Positions 15,064-16,567 of a DNA stretch of 16,567 nucleotides are shown here, one piece after another. Numbering within the stretch: the stretch's first letter is position 1; each line of letters opens with the position of its first letter. The stretch is from Deltaproteobacteria bacterium (lineage in GTDB: Bacteria; Myxococcota_A; UBA796), in NCBI GenBank assembly GCA_002707085.1, contig PALY01000154.1, positions 1 through 16,567 on the forward strand, given 5' to 3'. The position numbers and the translations under genes were made by a program. The notes beneath the pieces are model-generated. The model had not been told where the DNA came from. It was given only the letters and a program-made list of their open reading frames with translations, and made no database searches.

Positions 15064-15999
15064 CTAAAGATCTGCAATATAAATGGGCTTACCAGTCCGC
15101 GACGATTCCAGGATACCGAGGGCCACCTTCATCGTGTCGATGTTATCTCGACCTGAACTTAGTGGCTCATTCCCCGTTCTAATACATTCCTCAAAGTGCA
15201 GGATCTCATTGACGAAGAAGCTCGCACTAGGAAGCACAATGCCGCTGGTATCAATTGGTTCAAACGGCGGTTTTTCCCCATCAGAGGCTTCTTTTTTTCC
15301 CCCGTACATGACAAGGCCAAAGTGCCGAATCGGACTATCGTCTTTGGCCGTCGCTGGTGGCGTGGAGTATATGGTCCCCTTACTGCCAAGCACCATATAG
15401 GAAGAGGCCTCAGGAACAAGATTGGTGGTCCAGCTGCTAAAAACATCACAAATAACGCCGTTCTCAAATTCGATCGATGCAGTAACCAGGTCTTCTGCAC
15501 CATTGGTCATTTGTGGCTGCACGGTCCTGCATATCCCAGTCACGCTTTTGACATTACCAAGGTAGTAACGCAGAAGATCGATGTAATGTATGGTTTGGAC
15601 CAGCAGAACTCCCCCACCCGCCTTGGCGTCTATATACCACGAATCCTTTGGGCCCTGACGGAAAACATGGGTACGAGCTGCATGAATCTCTCCCAGTTTG
15701 CCATGCTCAATTAGATGCTTCACGGCATATGCTTCGGGTGAATAACGTAGATGCTGCGCAACCATCAGAGTGACTCCTGCCTGGTCTGCCGCTTCAACCA
15801 TCTCTCGACAATCCTCTAGCGTACTCGCCATGGCTTTTTCGACGATCACATGTTTACCAGCTGCTGCAGCAGCGACAGCCTGACGGGCGTGCAAAGAGTG
15901 AGCCGTGCAGATGTCCACCGCGTCGATATCCGCATCATTGAGCATGTCCTCGTAGTCTAGACCGTCATCTTCAAAAAATTGGTGCTCGACTTTTTTCAT
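15064..15999 (-). CDS. Gfo/Idh/MocA-family oxidoreductase, 5'-truncated
   Basis: The 311-codon frame encodes most of an NAD(P)-dependent sugar/inositol-type dehydrogenase but lacks the first 50 or so residues, including the glycine-rich dinucleotide-binding loop. It begins in the middle of the Rossmann domain (DYEDMLNDADIDAVDICTAHSLH). The catalytic lysine motif is EKA (E54-K55-A56) instead of the usual EKP. The C-terminal domain has GGGVLLVQTIHYIDLLRYYLG with H138 and D141 at the expected active-site positions. The apparent start ATG (15999) has an in-frame stop 2 codons upstream and no ribosome-binding site. The first codons (MKK) are probably not native; real family sequence seems to begin near VEHQFFED. 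Sequence identity breaks off here, so the gene was cut by a join to foreign DNA or by misassembly. Confidence 0.85.
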   Translation of the reverse strand: MKKVEHQFFEDDGLDYEDMLNDADIDAVDICTAHSLHARQAVAAAAAGKHVIVEKAMASTLEDCREMVEAADQAGVTLMVAQHLRYSPEAYAVKHLIEHGKLGEIHAARTHVFRQGPKDSWYIDAKAGGGVLLVQTIHYIDLLRYYLGNVKSVTGICRTVQPQMTNGAEDLVTASIEFENGVICDVFSSWTTNLVPEASSYMVLGSKGTIYSTPPATAKDDSPIRHFGLVMYGGKKEASDGEKPPFEPIDTSGIVLPSASFFVNEILHFEECIRTGNEPLSSGRDNIDTMKVALGILESSRTGKPIYIADL

Positions 16000-16117
16000 G
16001 TTTTTTTACCAGGAAAATTTTTTGGGATTTTTTTGTTTTGGTTTTTCATTTTCCTTTCTATATTTATTTCTCGCTCGTCTGGATACTTTTGTAGGTTAGC
16101 GTTTTCTAATTTTGCTT
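15990..16117. other. Homopolymer-rich junction between bacterial and phage-like DNA
   Basis: Immediately beyond the truncated oxidoreductase the plus strand becomes a series of T, A and G runs (T6, T7, A4T6, G3, T7, T4, T5) up to about 16060, then AT-rich sequence with no open frame. Composition and gene style differ from everything to the left. I see no direct repeat, integrase or tRNA that would mark a normal integration site. Confidence 0.6.
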
Positions 16118-16132
16118 GGGGGCGAACCCCCC
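16118..16132. repeat. Short GC hairpin next to the phage-like terminator
   Basis: GGGGG (16118-16122) faces CCCCCC (16127-16132) around a CGAA loop. It has no T-tract on either strand. It lies just past the T-tract of the terminator at 16136-16162 and may be a second structural element of the same transcript end. Confidence 0.35.
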
Positions 16133-16135
16133 ATC

Positions 16136-16162
16136 AAAAAACCCCCAACTAACAGTCAGGGG
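16136..16162 (-). terminator. Intrinsic terminator of the 69-residue phage-like gene
   Basis: On the minus strand CCCCTGACT (16162-16154) pairs with AGTTGGGG (plus one base, 16150-16142) around a three-base GTT loop. This gives a 9-bp stem with two G-T wobbles, followed directly by six T residues (complement of 16136-16141). It lies 21 bases after the stop of the gene at 16184-16393. Confidence 0.75.
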
Positions 16163-16183
16163 CGGGGTCGCTGTCTAGGACGA

Positions 16184-16393
16184 TCAGAAGTTATACTGTC
16201 TGTCGCCTAGTGCTGCTGGTCTCTCACCATACTCTCCCTCATGTGTTTGGAAGTTGTCGTTGATCACTTCAGCGTAACCGAAGCACTCACTCATGCTTAG
16301 ACTTAACTCGGTTGCTTCCCAAGAGTCTGTGGTAAACTCTGTTACCATTGGTTTGCCGAACTTGTTATATGCGGTGACTGTGTATGTAAACAT
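16184..16393 (-). CDS. Small hypothetical protein, tailed-phage-like
   Basis: A 69-residue protein starting MFTYTVTAYNKFGKPMVTEF and ending GEYGERPAALGDRQYNF. It has no signal peptide, membrane span or catalytic motif. Style and composition (a short YTVTAY strand opening, then an acidic helical middle) resemble the many small uncharacterised proteins of T4-like cyanophages and related marine phages; that is my impression, not a homology result. It has its own consensus promoter upstream and terminator downstream, so it forms a complete single-gene unit. No Shine-Dalgarno is visible before the ATG, which is preceded by an AT-rich leader of about 20 bases. Confidence 0.7.
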   Translation of the reverse strand: MFTYTVTAYNKFGKPMVTEFTTDSWEATELSLSMSECFGYAEVINDNFQTHEGEYGERPAALGDRQYNF

Positions 16394-16421
16394 AATAAAA
16401 ACTTAACTGATTTATACTCTA

Positions 16422-16450
16422 ATTATAGTCGCTTAGGTAGAGTATGTCAA
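16422..16450 (-). promoter_or_regulatory. Perfect consensus sigma70 promoter
   Basis: On the minus strand TTGACA (16450-16445) and TATAAT (16427-16422) are both perfect and are spaced by exactly 17 bases. Transcription would begin near 16415, about 20 bases before the ATG at 16393. A TATAAAT (16416-16410), similar to T4-type late promoters, overlaps the expected start site. Phage early genes read by host RNA polymerase typically carry promoters this strong. Confidence 0.85.
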
Positions 16451-16479
16451 TCTAGTGTTACGGTTTGTTAACACTAGAT
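16450..16479. repeat. 11-bp perfect inverted repeat abutting the -35 box
   Basis: ATCTAGTGTTA (16450-16460) is perfectly complementary to TAACACTAGAT (16469-16479) around an 8-base loop. Its inner edge contains the stop codon of the gene to the right, and its outer edge touches the -35 hexamer of the promoter. It could be an operator for a repressor or the stem-loop ending the upstream transcript; no T-tract follows it. Confidence 0.65.
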
Positions 16480-16567
16480 ACTGCACCTCTGTCTAGCATA
16501 TAATCTCTTCTGTGTTTGCGTGGCATGTCTTTGTCAATTCTCTCTTCCATCTTTGAACGTCCTGACT
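16458..16567 (-). CDS. Small phage-like protein, cut by the window edge or very short
   Basis: The minus strand is open from the window edge to a TAA at 16460-16458. It reads a basic, charged C-terminus that includes KDMPRKHRRDYMLDRGAVSS. An internal ATG at 16550 with AGGA 9 bases upstream would give a complete 30-residue protein; otherwise this is the tail of a longer gene outside the window. I do not recognise it. Codon content and the tight spacing to the next promoter fit a phage small-gene cluster. Confidence 0.45.
   Translation of the reverse strand, partial: SGRSKMEERIDKDMPRKHRRDYMLDRGAVSSVNKP

Noticed and set aside
16000..16567. Prophage integration site
   Set aside because: No integrase, tRNA or attachment repeat is visible, and the transition looks more like a chimeric join than site-specific insertion.

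Overview
The window reads as a chromosomal segment from an uncultivated, probably marine, Gram-negative bacterium. A gammaproteobacterium-like affiliation is a guess from gene content (SXXK esterase, CoA-ester catabolism, HupE/UreJ, membrane-anchored parvulin). About 550 bases at the right end look like a different genome, most likely a tailed marine phage. No rRNA, tRNA, insertion sequence or CRISPR array was recognised.

Layout. 344-1585 (+) is a secreted SXXK serine hydrolase of the beta-lactamase/esterase type. 1586-2086 is a long intergenic stretch with a candidate promoter at its right end. 2087-5282 (+) is a tight three-gene operon: a four-cysteine small protein, an ANL acyl-CoA synthetase and a YtcJ-like amidohydrolase. 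A crotonase, 5279-6265 (-), ends on the same CTAG as the amidohydrolase. It is divergent from a class III (CaiB/BaiF) CoA-transferase at 6386-7660 (+). That gene converges, across a clear intrinsic terminator, on the minus-strand group 11434-7687: a TauD-type 2-oxoglutarate/Fe(II) dioxygenase, a thiamine-diphosphate enzyme resembling 2-hydroxyacyl-CoA lyase/oxalyl-CoA decarboxylase, and a second CaiB/BaiF CoA-transferase. 13590-11663 (-) is a second operon: an anchored parvulin prolyl isomerase, an overlapping HupE/UreJ membrane protein and a 53-codon small gene. 13674-14127 is a decayed membrane-protein gene in several frames. 14257-15054 (+) is a tandem VOC protein. 15064-15999 (-) is a Gfo/Idh/MocA dehydrogenase lacking its NAD-binding N-terminus. 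A homopolymer-rich stretch follows, then two small minus-strand phage-like genes with a consensus sigma70 promoter and a terminator.

How it may work together. The region 2087-11434 is dense in CoA-thioester chemistry: CoA ligation, two CoA transfers, hydration, and a ThDP lyase whose nearest remembered relatives release formyl-CoA. My inference is a catabolic island that activates a carboxylic acid and shortens it by one carbon through a 2-hydroxyacyl-CoA. The dioxygenase would supply the hydroxylation and a CoA-transferase would recover CoA from formyl-CoA. The substrate cannot be read from the sequence. The most unusual items are this lyase/transferase/oxygenase grouping, a crotonase whose C-terminal helices appear to sit at its N-terminus, the small four-cysteine protein coupled to the ligase, and the abrupt join to phage-like DNA.
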